DNA of 64,000 nt from CAVRGQ01 sp963720785 (GTDB taxonomy: Bacteria > Actinomycetota > Acidimicrobiia > IMCC26256 > DASPTH01): assembly GCA_963720785.1 (NCBI GenBank), contig CAVRGQ010000004.1, forward strand, positions 372,001 through 436,000. Direction: 5' to 3'. Made by a program: the position numbers and the translations under genes. Shown here one piece after another: positions 1 to 9,969 of this stretch. Positions within the stretch are counted from its first letter, which is position 1. Every line of letters starts with the position of its first letter. A model generated the notes under the pieces. It saw only the letters and a program-made list of their open reading frames with translations. It had not been told where the DNA came from and did no database searches.

Positions 1-877
1 CAGGGAGGAGCAATACGTCAGCTATACCGAGTTCGTTCGCGCGCCGCTCGATGTCGGGTCGCTGAGCGCCATCGCCGACGAGGAGTAGCCTCGAATCGGG
101 ATGCTGCTGCGTGGAAGCGAGCGAACGCATCCAGGCCGAGTTCGAGCCCGTGGAACTGCCGGAAGCTGCCAGTCCAGCCGACGACGAACGTCTCGGGGCC
201 GATACCCAACCGACGCCGCGTGGCCGTGCCGTCGACGGAAGGCGAGAAGCGATCGGCATCGACTGCCATCGGGCTGACCAGGACCCGTGCGAGATCGATG
301 CCGAGCCGGACGAGCTCGTCGGCGACTTCCTGCGAGACGCACGCCACGACGTCGCTCTTCACGAGCTGGGAATCTCGCCCCACCGTTCGAGTGCGCGTGC
401 CCATCCCGGGCGTCGCACACCCCACTTCCGTGCCTCCCAGACTTGGGGCGCGTGGACGTACGAGACGAGCGGAATGCCGCGGTGTTCGGCGAGGCGGTGG
501 CCGGATGTGTGGAACAAGTCGTGGTGCTGCCACACGAACACGAGATCGCACCCGGTCCATTGCGGGCGCTCCCCTACGTCATAGGCGCGAGCGCGCCGCA
601 TCCGTCGCACATCCTTCGCGCCGGTCACCGCGACCTTCGGTGCGTAGGAAGTGAGCGAGCGGCGTCCTCCGGTGTTGCTGGCTCGGGGACGACTCTCGGT
701 GTAGGTGAGCACGGTCTCCGCGTCGGCCACGGCGTCAGGTGTCACCACCCAGGCGCTGCCCAGGCGGGCCTCCGCCGCGTGGGCCCAGCCGGCGACGGTG
801 ATCCACATCGCCGCGGCATCTGCCCATTCGGTACTCGGGCGCGGCATAACGAACACCGCTCCTCGTGTTGCCTTCAT
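1..877 (-). CDS. GT4-type glycosyltransferase, 3' end outside window, frame broken
   Basis: This encodes a glycosyltransferase of the GT4/GT-B kind, which moves a sugar from a nucleotide donor to a glycan or lipid acceptor at the cytoplasmic side of the membrane. The N-terminal part reads cleanly from ATG 877 to about 390 (LVFVWQHHDLFHTSGHR, VSYVHAPQVWEARKWG). The continuation is in another frame (VVACVSQEVADELV, then SPMAVDADRFSP and FVVGWTGSFRQFHGLE), which is the usual hinge of this fold. The shift lies near position 390-420. The start overlaps the stop of the upstream deacetylase gene by ATGA, so the two are coupled. The donor-binding C-terminal half lies beyond position 1. The family call is firm; the sugar is unknown. 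Confidence 0.75.
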
Positions 878-1769
878 CGTTGCCTCACCGCTCGGAACGC
901 TGGAGCTCGCGAAGTTCGCGATAGCTGATCATCGTCGCGCCGACTTCGTCGAGGAGATCGGTGAGTGTCGTCCCCTCGGTGAGGAACCGGAAGTCGTCGT
1001 GGCGCTCTTCGAAGTCCTCCAGATCGGCGAGCCTCCGGTGCATCGACGACCGGGTGCAGGTAGACCTCGGTCACCCCTGGCTTCAACTCGCGCAGCACGC
1101 GACTGATCTTGCCCGTCCTGCGCCGATCGGGCACTGCACCAGGTGGTCGGGAGCGATGACGCCGAGGTCGTCTGCCAGTCTTCGGCTGGGCAATCGGCGG
1201 CCGCGGTACGCTCAGCCCGAGTGCTCGACGGGTCCCGGGTCGACCGATCATGCGCAGGGGCACGTCGCATTTCTCTTGCGAGTCGGACCGTCGCCGAAGC
1301 GAAGCGCTCGTCGAGCAGGACTGTTCCCATGTGGCTGTCCACATGCGTCGGATCCACGCCCCATGAGATGGCTCGGTCGACCTGGGCGGCGCACTCGGCC
1401 TTCACGTCCTCCGGGGTGCTCACCTGCCAGGTGTCGGCCGGCTGTGGCAGCAGCACACCGCTGGTATCGGTGGCCGTGGACTCGCCGTGAACTGCGAGGA
1501 GACCGTCGGTTCCTGCCGAGTTGAGGGTGAGATGGATGCCGATGCCGCACCCGACGGTCGCCACAGCTCCATGTTCTGCGGAACTGCACGGGACCATGAG
1601 CGAGGCGCTCGAGGCGAGGTTGCGCGAGCACGTCAGCGATTGCCACGTTGACGGCAGGGTTCAGGCCGAGGTCGTCGCAGTTGGCGATGACGAGCCGTGC
1701 TCTTCGCGGTGGCCGAGTCGTGCAGCCAGCGTGGGGCGGCCCATGCTCAACGACCACTTCGCAGTTCAC
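874..1769 (-). CDS. YdjC/ChbG-like carbohydrate deacetylase, frame broken
   Basis: The product resembles the YdjC/ChbG/HpnK family of metal-dependent deacetylases, which remove N-acetyl groups from amino sugars. Seen: the N-terminal strand and metal motif RLVIANCDDLGLNP, then in a second frame the motif GIHLTLN and the histidine motif DPTHVDSHMGT. The last third reads in a third frame, so at least two breaks are present (near 1590 and 1280). About 298 codons is normal for the family. It is coupled to the GT2 gene upstream (GTGA overlap at 1766-1769) and the GT4 downstream (ATGA at 874-877). The context suggests it trims an amino sugar of a surface glycan. The GTG start at 1769 is tentative because 25 or so residues precede the first strand. 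Confidence 0.72.
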
Positions 1770-2605
1770 CGCTGATCATTGCCCGCCACCCCTGCCCATT
1801 CGATGCGTCGGCTGGAGTCGATCGCCGCAACTGGGGCGCACTTTGCAAACCACAAGACACTTTCGCAAGGTAGGGCTCCGGCGCTGCCCGGTGACACCGA
1901 GCGGCTCAAGGCGCTCAGCGTCTGCGCCGCTCGGCGTGTATCCGCGTGCTGCTTGATGTACTCCTCGCGGGCGGTCGTGGGCCGCCGCCAGTAGAGCTTG
2001 GCATCCGGTGCGTACCCGACGCGGTAGCCCGCCTGCTGGAGCCTCACGGAGAACTCCATATCCTCCGAGATCCCGGGCGCGGTCGAGAACCCTCCGAGCG
2101 CGTCGAACACGCTACGACGGAGAGATAGGTTTCCGGACGGGAGCATCGTGTACGGGCGAACGAGCGCGAGATCATTGCCGTCCATGGTTCGTCGAAGTCG
2201 GCGGGACACCGGCCCGTCCGGAACCGCGGAGGGGGCCGTACGCTGCATCGTGGTCGCGAAGGGCTGCGACGTGGGACGAGATCCAGTGCGGTCCCACGAT
2301 GTCGTCGGCGTCACAGAACAAGACGAAGTGACCTGTGCTCGCGGCCGCTCCCGCGTTCTGCGCGTGGCCGGCACCGGAGTTCGCCCTGCGGTCGACGACG
2401 CGTATCCGATCGTCCCGCACCCGGCATGCTCTACGGCGTCCACGATCGAGTCGTCTGTTGATCCGTTGTCGGCAATGACCAACTCCCAGCGAGGAGACCG
2501 GGCTTGATGTTGGAGAGCGCAGATCTGGTCGGCGAGGTGCCTCCCTGGATTCTTTGCAGGGATCACCACTGAAATGGGCAGGCTCGTCTCGTCGTCGCCC
2601 TGCAC
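1766..2605 (-). CDS. GT2 family glycosyltransferase, two compensating frame breaks
   Basis: This is a GT-A fold family 2 glycosyltransferase of about 280 residues. Seen: PISVVIPAKNPGRHLADQI near the N-terminus, ELVIADNGSTDDS, the donor/metal motif FVLFCDADDIVGPHW (in a neighbouring frame at about 2290-2340), and in the original frame SGNLSLRRSVFDALGGF and GISEDMEFSVRLQQAGY, the usual acceptor-side ED motif. The middle third therefore shifts out and back. The gene is the first of a minus-strand run with the deacetylase and GT4, and diverges from the GT2 gene at 2716, so the 110 bases between probably hold both promoters. Substrate unknown. Confidence 0.8.
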   Translation of the reverse strand: MQGDDETSLPISVVIPAKNPGRHLADQICALQHQARSPRWELVIADNGSTDDSIVDAVEHAGCGTIGYASSTAGRTPVPATRRTRERPRAQVTSSCSVTPTTSWDRTGSRPTSQPFATTMQRTAPSAVPDGPVSRRLRRTMDGNDLALVRPYTMLPSGNLSLRRSVFDALGGFSTAPGISEDMEFSVRLQQAGYRVGYAPDAKLYWRRPTTAREEYIKQHADTRRAAQTLSALSRSVSPGSAGALPCESVLWFAKCAPVAAIDSSRRIEWAGVAGNDQR

Positions 2606-2715
2606 GGGTCACATCATTGCAGGGCGACGACGGACTCGCGTACGGGTGGTCTCGTTAGAGTGGTGTACTGAACAGGCCTGGAGTGCGTGTCGGTGTCGCT
2701 TGGGAGTTGCGTCTG

Positions 2716-3569
2716 ATGGAGATCTCCGTCGTGATCCCTGCGCGGAACGGGAATCCGTGCTTCCGCTTCAGCTCGCGGCCCTGGCTGCGCAGGACTTCGA
2801 CGGAGAGTTCGAGGTCGTCGTCGTCGACAACGCGTCGACCGACGGCACCGCGGCGAGCGCAGCGCCCTTCGAAGGCTGCCTGGATCTGAGCGTCGTGCGC
2901 TGCGAGACCCTCGGTGTCAACCCGGCGCGAAACGCGGGTGCTGCTGTCGCTCGCGGTAGTCGAATCCTCCTGTGTCTGGTACGCGGACGACGTCGTCGAC
3001 AAGGGCTGGGTGCGCGAAATGACGGCGAAGCTCGATTCCGAGTTCCTGGTCGGGGGGCGGCTGAGTACCGGGAACTCAACCACGAAAGAGCGATTGCGGC
3101 GCGGGCGAGTTGTTGGCGGTCGACAGCCTGCCGATCTACCGGGGCGCACCGTACGCAGTGGGTGGGAATCTCGGTGTGCGTGGGAGGTCTCGAGGAATCG
3201 GAAGGCTTCGATCCGACCCTTCGGATGGGCGGCGATGAGCCGGACTTTTCGTTCCGGGCCCCTATCACATGCGGGCTATCAGGCGTCGTTCGCTCCGAGT
3301 GCAGTGATCCACTACCGCTTGCGCTCCGAGCGGCGGCTTTGATGATGAAGCAGTTCGTGGGGTATGCACAAGGAGGGGCGCAGCTCGACGCGAAGCTGGA
3401 GCGGTTGGGCTTCATCGAACCCCAACCGCTGAGGTCCAAGGCGGCCGCCGCCAAAGGTCACTGCCGAGCGCTGCTCAGGGTGGCGCCACGGGACGTATAC
3501 GCCAGGGAGTTGGCGTGGACCTATGGGTGCCTTCGCGGGTGGAAGGCCTATGGGCGGTTCCTTGCCTGA
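2716..3569 (+). CDS. GT2 family glycosyltransferase, frame broken
   Basis: A second family 2 glycosyltransferase. ATG 2716 starts EISVVIPARNGNP. The frame then changes to give FEVVVVDNASTDGTAA and GVNPARNAGAAVARGS, changes again around VWYADDVVDKGWVREM, and later returns to the frame that gives MMKQFVGYAQGGAQLD and ends at TGA 3567-3569. About 284 residues is a normal length. Each motif sits in the expected order, so the breaks are more likely read errors than decay. It stands alone on the plus strand between two minus-strand groups, divergent from 2605 and convergent with the methyltransferase that ends at 3581. Confidence 0.75.
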
Positions 3570-3580
3570 CGCGTGAGCGC

Positions 3581-4400
3581 CTAACGGGAGCGTCGCCAGA
3601 ACACTGCCTCGGTGTCGATGGGCACGACGGGTTCGGTGACCATCGCGGACCGCGCTCGGAACTCGTCGGTTGCCTGCCGGCACGCCTCGTAAGACCCGTA
3701 GTCGTCAACGATGACGACGCCCCCGGGCACGACCTTCGCGTAGAGGTTGTCGAGGACGTCGAGGGTGGACTGGTAGAGGTCACAGTCGACTCGCAGCAGT
3801 GCCAGTTGCTCGATTGGCGCCTGTGGGAGTGTCTCTGAGAACCATCCGACGAGAAACCTGACCTGTTCGTCGAGGAGCCCCAAATCTCGGAACGTGGCTC
3901 GGACCGCATCGGCTGGGACGCTGAGTGTCTCGTGTGGGAGCCCTCCGTAGAAGTCTTCCTCTTGGTTAGCGATCGCCGCGTTCGAGAGGGAAGCCTTCGA
4001 AGGAGTCCGCCGCCCAGCGCACGACGGTCTACGACGCCGTGCGTGCGCAGGACGGCCCGCATCAGGACTGTGGATCCGCCGCGCCAGACCCCGGTTTCGG
4101 CGAGATCCCCGGTACTCCCTCACGCAAGATGGTCTCGATGCAGTCGCGGAGATGGTGAAGTCGCGGGCGACCGATCATCGTCTTCGCGAACCGTGGTGGC
4201 GGCCACCCGGACTGCGGCGGAACGAAACGAACTGCCTCGTAGCCGAAGCGATGAAGGCCCTGGCGCAGGCCATCGACGAGCGGCTTTTTCCAGCCTGAGC
4301 CTCGGATTGACCTCGGGTCAGGTGCAGTCTCGCCGCACAGAACCCGCTCGAGCAAGTCGAGATACAGGGTTCCGGAATCGGAGGCGGGCGAGATTGTCAT
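3581..4400 (-). CDS. TylF/MycF-like O-methyltransferase, frame broken
   Basis: The protein resembles the macrocin O-methyltransferase (TylF/MycF) family, which methylates hydroxyls of sugars in antibiotics or surface glycans using S-adenosylmethionine and a metal. Seen: the N-terminal half from ATG 4400 (LYLDLLERVLCGE), then after a shift near 4060 EEDFYGGLPHETL, the acidic motif LALLRVDCDLYQSTLD and the core strand GGVVIVDDYGSYEACR, ending in AVFWRR. These are the hallmark motifs of the family. The gene lies seven bases downstream of the CgeB-like gene and probably shares its transcript. Likely role: O-methylation of a sugar in the polysaccharide made by this region. Confidence 0.8.
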
Positions 4401-4407
4401 GGGTTTC

Positions 4408-5416
4408 CTATCGATTGGATGAGGGCCACGAGCGAAGGCGGTCTCGGATCAGTGTGTCGAAGGCTTCTGCTCGGCGGTCCCAGCTGTGACGGCTGACGGC
4501 GAGTTCTGACGCGGCCGCGGCCACTCGGGTCAGCCCGTCAACGTCGGCCGAATAGCTGCGGACCTTCTCGACGAGTTCGTCAAAATCTCGATACGAGATC
4601 ATGTTGACGCCGTCGATGAACCCGAGGTCATCGAGCTCCGGGACAGCATCGACAATCGGTCGCAGCCAGTCCTGCGGCTTCGAACGTTTTCGCCATCGGC
4701 TCGAGCCCCACCCGTGGCCGATGGAGGCCATGAGGCAGTCGGCGGAAGACTCTGCCCGGGAGGTATCCCGACCCGACGAGGTCCATGTTGCAGACGACGC
4801 ACACGAGGAACTGGTTCAGCTTCGTGCCAAGGTCAGCGGGAGGACATGAGAACCGGTCAACGGCCAGGCCTTCCTGCTTGAGTGCTTCAAGCGCCGCTCG
4901 CCGAGCTGGGTAGTTCGTGCCGTAGGTGCAAAGCCCTTGACGTTTCGAATCGTGCCCGTCACGGATCACGTCAGCGTCGTATCCCTTCGGGATCCAGACC
5001 GCGTCGACGTCTTGCTCGCGAAGCAGCGAGGCGACGCGTTTGCCAGTTACGGCCAACACGTCGAACTGTCCCCGTTCGAAATTCCGGCGAGCGAGTGGAC
5101 GACGCCGCCGCCGCCCCGCGATGTTGCTGAAGTTTGGATGGCGTCCTCCTCAAACTGGAGGCGCACTCCGTTGAAACCGCCCCAGTCAAGCGAGTCGACG
5201 CGGCTCATCCACCCGTCGTCGATGTACCAAACGATCGCGTCGAACTCGGATTGCTCGGTGACTTCCGTGCCGCGGAGGGGTCGCGTCCCACGAAATGCGA
5301 CAGAGCGAACTTCCCGCGAATGCGTGCCTGACGGCGACCTGGCTCGGTGTGGGATCGGAATCCTGGATGAGCCCGACCCGAAGTCGATCGGGGGCCACTC
5401 TTGCGAGGCTACCCAC
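4408..5416 (-). CDS. CgeB-like glycosyltransferase, several frame breaks
   Basis: Pieced together from several frames, this is a GT-B transferase with a C-terminal glyco_trans_1_2/CgeB-like domain. Seen: RLRVGLIQDSDPTPSQ near 5390, EFDAIVWYIDDGWMSRVD near 5200, VASLLREQDVDAVWIPKG near 5020, GTKLNQFLVCVVCNMDL near 4800 and the C-terminal segment LGFIDGVNMISYRDFDELVE near 4590, where a GT of this kind binds the donor. The start is uncertain. At least three shifts are needed. It is followed after seven bases by the TylF-like methyltransferase. The call rests on motif order rather than one unbroken reading frame. Confidence 0.6.
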
Positions 5417-5419
5417 CCA

Positions 5420-6941
5420 AACTTGTCGCGCATGGTGCAGTCGTCGAGACGCGCGACAAGGCGCCGTCGCCGAAAGTCCGGCTGTCCCGAAGCTCGAGGG
5501 AGGCCGCCGAGGTCGGGGTTGGCCGGCGCGTCCTTCGGGTGGTACCAGGCGAGCATCACGCCGCCGTGCACAGGGCCTGCGTGAGTGCCGATCCTGCCAG
5601 CGGGACGATGGCTGAGACCGGGCTCGAGGGGGGTGAACACGAGATCGGTGTCGACCCCGGCGCCGACCACGCGAGCAGCCACGGACTGTTGCTCACGACG
5701 AGGCGAGGATGCGCGCGCGACGGCCGCGGGCAAGTGGCGACGAGGCGGTGACGCCGAGGTTGTCGACCCGAGGAGCCCGAACGACGCGGTGGATGGAAAC
5801 GATCCCGAGCGCGGCGATGCAGCAAACCAGCGCGACCGCCAGGACCGGCACGCTGGTTCAGGTGTCCGTGGTGGCGCAACTCCGCCAGTGATCGTTCGGC
5901 GCCGGACCGACCAACACGAGGAGCGGCGCCCACATGGGGACGAGGATGCGCCAGCCGAGGTCGCTCCCCGAGATCCGGCGGCTGACACACGCGAACAGGG
6001 TGTAGCCGACCAGGAGCAGAAGGGTCGGGAGGAGGAGGCGCATCCGACCGTCGCGACGCGGCGGCACGAAGGCGTGCAGCGCGAGGGCGATCACTGCGAG
6101 GACCGCGAGCGCGCTGAGCGCCGTCGGCCCGATGCCCGGAAGATGGCTGAACGCGCCGGCGAAGAGGCGAGCGAGCCGGAGCGGACCTTCCCGTGTGGGA
6201 ACCGGGGCCCGAGCGGGTCGGTCGGGCTCGTCGAGCGATTGTGCAGGTACCAGAGCACGGGGACACCACCGATCGCGCGGCAACGCTGCCGAACGCCCGG
6301 GTGGCGCGCGACCGTCGGCTCTCGGCCAAAGGAGGACGAGCACGATCACGAACGTCAGGCCGATGATCGCGACGCCGGCGTACCGGGTCATGAACGCGGC
6401 GGTTGCGCACAACGCGGCGACCAGCAAGAAGGCATCACGCCGGCGGCTCGTGTCCTGCGCAACTGCGGCGGTGAGCGCCAGCCATCCATGCGAGCACCCA
6501 CACGGAGAACAGTGGTTCGGACCATGCCATCGTCGACGCCCGCAGCAGGACGGGTGACCCGACAACCGCGACCGTGACGCCGATCACGACTCCGGCCGAC
6601 ACCATCAGGCGGCGGGCGAGCACGAACGTCGAGCAGCACGATGGCGGCGAAGGCGGCCGCGTTCACCAGGCGGATGGCGTCGGTCGCGGACATTCCCGCC
6701 CGGATGCCCAGCGAGCGAACCAGGGGAACAGTGGCGGGAAATTCGTGGCCGGGTGGCCGGTGAAGTCGACGAAGCCGCGACCGGAGGCAAGGTGACGAGC
6801 GAGGCTCACGTAGTCGGCGGAGTCGGCGGAGACGCCGGGGCCGGCGCGGCCCGCGATCCAGGCCGCGAGCACCGCGCAGGCACTGAGCACGAGCGCGAGT
6901 GGCCATCCGTTCACCCGCTGCGCGGTCGTCCGGGTCTCCAT
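5420..6941 (-). CDS. ArnT/GT39-like integral membrane glycosyltransferase, several frame breaks
   Basis: A polytopic membrane protein with the look of the dolichyl-phosphate-mannose/ArnT type of glycosyltransferase, which uses lipid-linked sugars at the outer face of the membrane. Seen: a first membrane span (LALVLSACAVLAAWIAG), the extracytoplasmic motif DSADYVSLARHLASGRGF with TGHPATNFPPLFPW, a later FMTRYAGVAIIGLTFVIV, and further hydrophobic segments (RLLLPTLLLLVGYTLF, WRILVPMWAPLLVLVG). ATG 6941 is preferred to the upstream GTG-like start at 6992 because the membrane span then begins soon after. The 3' end near 5420 is approximate. It is divergent from the BY-kinase gene at 7159. Confidence 0.65.
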
Positions 6942-7115
6942 CGCCCGACCATCGGCGCGTCGATCGGTGGACCGAAGCGCTTTGGACACCAAATGAGCGT
7001 ATCGGAGGTCACAGTCGGCACCGGCCCGGCGGCCTCCCAGAGCCTCGGAGGCGGAATCATCGACCCAGAATTCCTACAGGTGTCGGCTCGGTCCACCGAT
7101 ATCTCGTCCACTGGG

Positions 7116-7133
7116 CTGCGAGTCGACTCGCAG
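7116..7133. promoter_or_regulatory. 18-bp perfect palindrome upstream of the BY-kinase gene
   Basis: CTGCGAGTCGACTCGCAG is an exact inverted repeat with no spacer, 26 bases before ATG 7159 and inside the 217-base divergent region between the membrane transferase and the polysaccharide operon. Its form and place suit an operator for a dimeric regulator, or an mRNA hairpin in the leader. No binding protein can be named. Confidence 0.4.
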
Positions 7134-7158
7134 GTGGCAACTGGGGCAGGCGAAGGTC

Positions 7159-8917
7159 ATGGATCTGCACACCTATTTCACGATGCTGCGGCGCCGATGG
7201 GTCGTCATCGTGCTGCTCACGGTGATTGGTGCCGGGCTCGGCGTCGCGTCCACGGCCCTCGACTCGGGCGGCGAGAAGGCGAAGGCAGGTCGCACCTACT
7301 ACAAGGCGACCGACACGCTCCTGATGAGGGGCAGCGACGACGAGAGCGGGACGTTCCCGTCGGCATTCACCAATCTGGACCAGATCGCGGTGCTCACCAC
7401 GACCGGCCCGATCCCGGATGCCGCGGCGGTGAAGATCGGCGGCGGTGAGAACGGCCGGCTCCTCGCCGAGCGGATCACCACGGTCACGAACGGCACGGCG
7501 AACACCCTCAGCATCACCGCGATCGCGCCGAGCGGCGACGAAGCGGTGAAGCTCGCCGACACGTTCTCCTCCGAGTTGCTCGCCAACCTCACGGCGACCG
7601 ATCTCGAGCGCTACAACCAGGCCAACCAGGACGCGAGCGACCGGCTGAACGCCATCCAGGCGAAGATCGACACGTTGTTCGCGCAGGTCGCCGCCCTGCC
7701 GCCGGGAACCAACACCGATCTCCAGCAGGCCCAGCTCCGGGCGCTCAACAATCAGTACAGCTCCGCGTACGACGACTTCGAGCGAATCGCGTCGCAGCAG
7801 GCGCCGACGAATCCGTTGTCGACCCTGCAGAAGGCGCAAGCGGTGCCGATCGGTGCCGCCGAGTACAACACGCGCCTGGCGCAGGGCCAGTTGGGGCAGA
7901 ACAACCTGCAGGCCGGCTCGACCGCGGCAACCGTCACCTCCGCGACCGTGGAGTCCTCGAGCCTCACCGGAACGGTGCCGCGCGGGGTGCTCGGCGCGCT
8001 CCTCGGCTTCCTCTTCGGTGCCGGGCTCGCGCTGATGATGGAGCGCCTCGACCGCCGCATCCGCACGCGTGCCGATGCGGAAGGTGCGTTCGGCCTGGCG
8101 GTGCTGGCCGAGGTGCCGGAGCTCACGAAGGCGCAACAGGGGTCGCGCGCGGTCCTCACCCGCTCACAACCGCTCTCGACCACGGCCGAGGCCTACCGCA
8201 GTGTGCGTTCCGCGATCCTGTTCCAGATGGCGACGGCGCAGGCCACCACGCCCGGCGCTCGGGATCCGTTTGCAGAGATCGCGCGGCGCCGCGGCGGACG
8301 ATCTCTTCGCTCCCTTGCCGGAACCGCTCGTGCTGATGGTGACCTCTGCAGGGCCCAACGAGGGCAAGACGACGTCGAGCGCGAACCTCGCAGTCGTGTT
8401 CGCCGAGGCGGGAGCGAGTGTGGTGGTGATCAACTGCGACTTCCGCCGCCCGATGATCCACCGCTACTTCGGCGTGTCGGACGAGGCCCGGAAGGTGCAC
8501 CACACCCAGGTTGCCGGCATCAAGGTGATCGCCAACGTGACGGCTGAGGTCAACCCGAACCCCGCCCGGGTGATCGCGTTGCAGAAGCAGCTGATCGTGG
8601 CCGCCCGAGCGCAGTTCGACGTCGTCATCCTCGACACGGCGCCGCTCCTCGGCGCCAACGACGCGATCGAAGTGACCGGTGAGGCGGATTTCGCGGTGCT
8701 GGTCGCCAGGGCGGGGGTGAGCACGATCCCGGGGGCGCATCGGGCGATCGAGATGCTGAACCGGGTCGATGCCCCGCTCGTGGGGTCGATCCTGGTCGGC
8801 GCGGATCCGGGGTCGAACCCCTACTACTCGTACTCCGGCGATCTCTCCACCTCCCCGGCTTCCTCCCCGGCTTCGAAGCGCGGCCGGCGAGGGAGGCGCT
8901 CCCAGCGCGACAGTTGA
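7159..8917 (+). CDS. Wzz/BY-kinase polysaccharide co-polymerase and tyrosine kinase, one frame break
   Basis: A fused chain-length determinant and bacterial tyrosine kinase, controlling polymerisation and export of exopolysaccharide at the inner membrane. Seen: N-terminal span at about residues 14-32, Wzz-type external domain, second span GVLGALLGFLFGAGLALM (about 275-292), a cytoplasmic RRIRTRADAE linker, and after one extra base near 8290 the kinase domain with Walker A SAGPNEGKTTSSAN, Walker A' VVVINCDFRRP and Walker B FDVVILDTAP. The tail holds a short tyrosine patch (NPYYSYSGD) for autophosphorylation. The paralogue at 9970 is unbroken over the same junction, which supports the error reading. 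586 codons is a normal length. Confidence 0.88.
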
Positions 8918-9025
8918 CGGAAATATCTCGACCCGCGTCCCGGAGCCGTCGATGTTCGGTGTGGCCGAGGAACAGATTGCCAACGCTTGAGGGTCACACA
9001 CGCGTTGGCGAGTGAGGGCAGGGCA

Positions 9026-9835
9026 ATGGGCAGGGAACACGATCTCGCTGGCGACGCCTCTGCGCGCCGCACGATGGATCGTCGAACGCTGATCAAGGGC
9101 GCCGCCGTCGCGGGCGCCGCGGCGTGGACGGCCCCGGTGTTGATCGACAGCGTGCTCTCGCCGGCCGCGGCGGCGTCGTGCAACGGCGTGACCTACGTCG
9201 GTGCCGACTCGGTGGCGACGGGCACGAACGTCAAATACCTCGATGTGAGCGTCCCGGCCGTGGCCGCCGGCGATCTCATCGTGGTCGTCGGCACCTGGAA
9301 CGACAACAGTGGCATCGACTTCCAGTCGCCCACCACCGGGTTCAGCAAGGTGACAGCGACCGGCACGTCAGGGCAGATCCCCGGCCTGGGGATCGTTCAG
9401 GGGACGGCAACGGCAACGAACACGCCCTCGACCGTGCGCATCCAGGACAGTCTCGCAAGCGGCGGTGGCAGCCGGTTCTCCCGCTTCGCCGGCTGTGCCT
9501 TCGTGTACCGGTGCGCGAAGTCCGGGATCACCGCCGCCGCCACCTCGACCACGGGCGCACAGGCCACCTGGACGCCGCCGAGCATCACGACCACGGTGGA
9601 CAACGCCTGGGCGTTCTGCGCAGTCGGCACGAGCGATGATAATTCGCTCACACAGAGTGCGCTGTCGGGTTGGACCAACATCCTCGCTGGCACCAACGTC
9701 GGCAACAACCTTTCGTTCATCGTCTCCCACCGCGGGCCGGTCAGCCCTGCTGGGAGCGTCAACATGCCGCAGTTCAACCAGACTGCTCGCGGCAATGATC
9801 CCTGGGCGTCCTGCCGCTTCGCCATCAACCCTTAG
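9026..9835 (+). CDS. Tat-exported protein of unknown function
   Basis: The product has a twin-arginine leader (DRRTLIKGAAVAGAAAWTAP, then a span ending SPAAAAS) and is therefore exported folded. The mature part, about 220 residues, is rich in Thr, Ser, Gly and Val in a beta-like pattern, with five cysteines and no anchor motif. I do not recognise a family. ATG 9026 is chosen because a purine-rich stretch (GAGGGCAGGG) precedes it; a TTG at 8987 and an ATG at 9074 are also in frame. It sits between two paralogous BY-kinase genes, so a surface or matrix role is inferred. The same leader type occurs in the gene at 15326. Confidence 0.7.
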   Translation: MGREHDLAGDASARRTMDRRTLIKGAAVAGAAAWTAPVLIDSVLSPAAAASCNGVTYVGADSVATGTNVKYLDVSVPAVAAGDLIVVVGTWNDNSGIDFQSPTTGFSKVTATGTSGQIPGLGIVQGTATATNTPSTVRIQDSLASGGGSRFSRFAGCAFVYRCAKSGITAAATSTTGAQATWTPPSITTTVDNAWAFCAVGTSDDNSLTQSALSGWTNILAGTNVGNNLSFIVSHRGPVSPAGSVNMPQFNQTARGNDPWASCRFAINP

Positions 9836-9969
9836 CCACCGGTAGCCGGGGGACGGCGCGCGCGGGGTTGCGCGAACTCGGGGTTACACTGGCATGCCTT
9901 CCTGCCGATAGGTACTGGAGAGCTTTCGGGCTGGGCCGGAGGCGCTGACGCGACTGGGTTCTCCCGACG

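Noticed and set aside
6388..6906. Apparent Arg-rich proteins and other long minus-frame readings in GC-rich stretches
   Set aside because: These are shadow frames of GC-rich genes; Arg, Ala, Pro and Gly dominate and no domain pattern is present.
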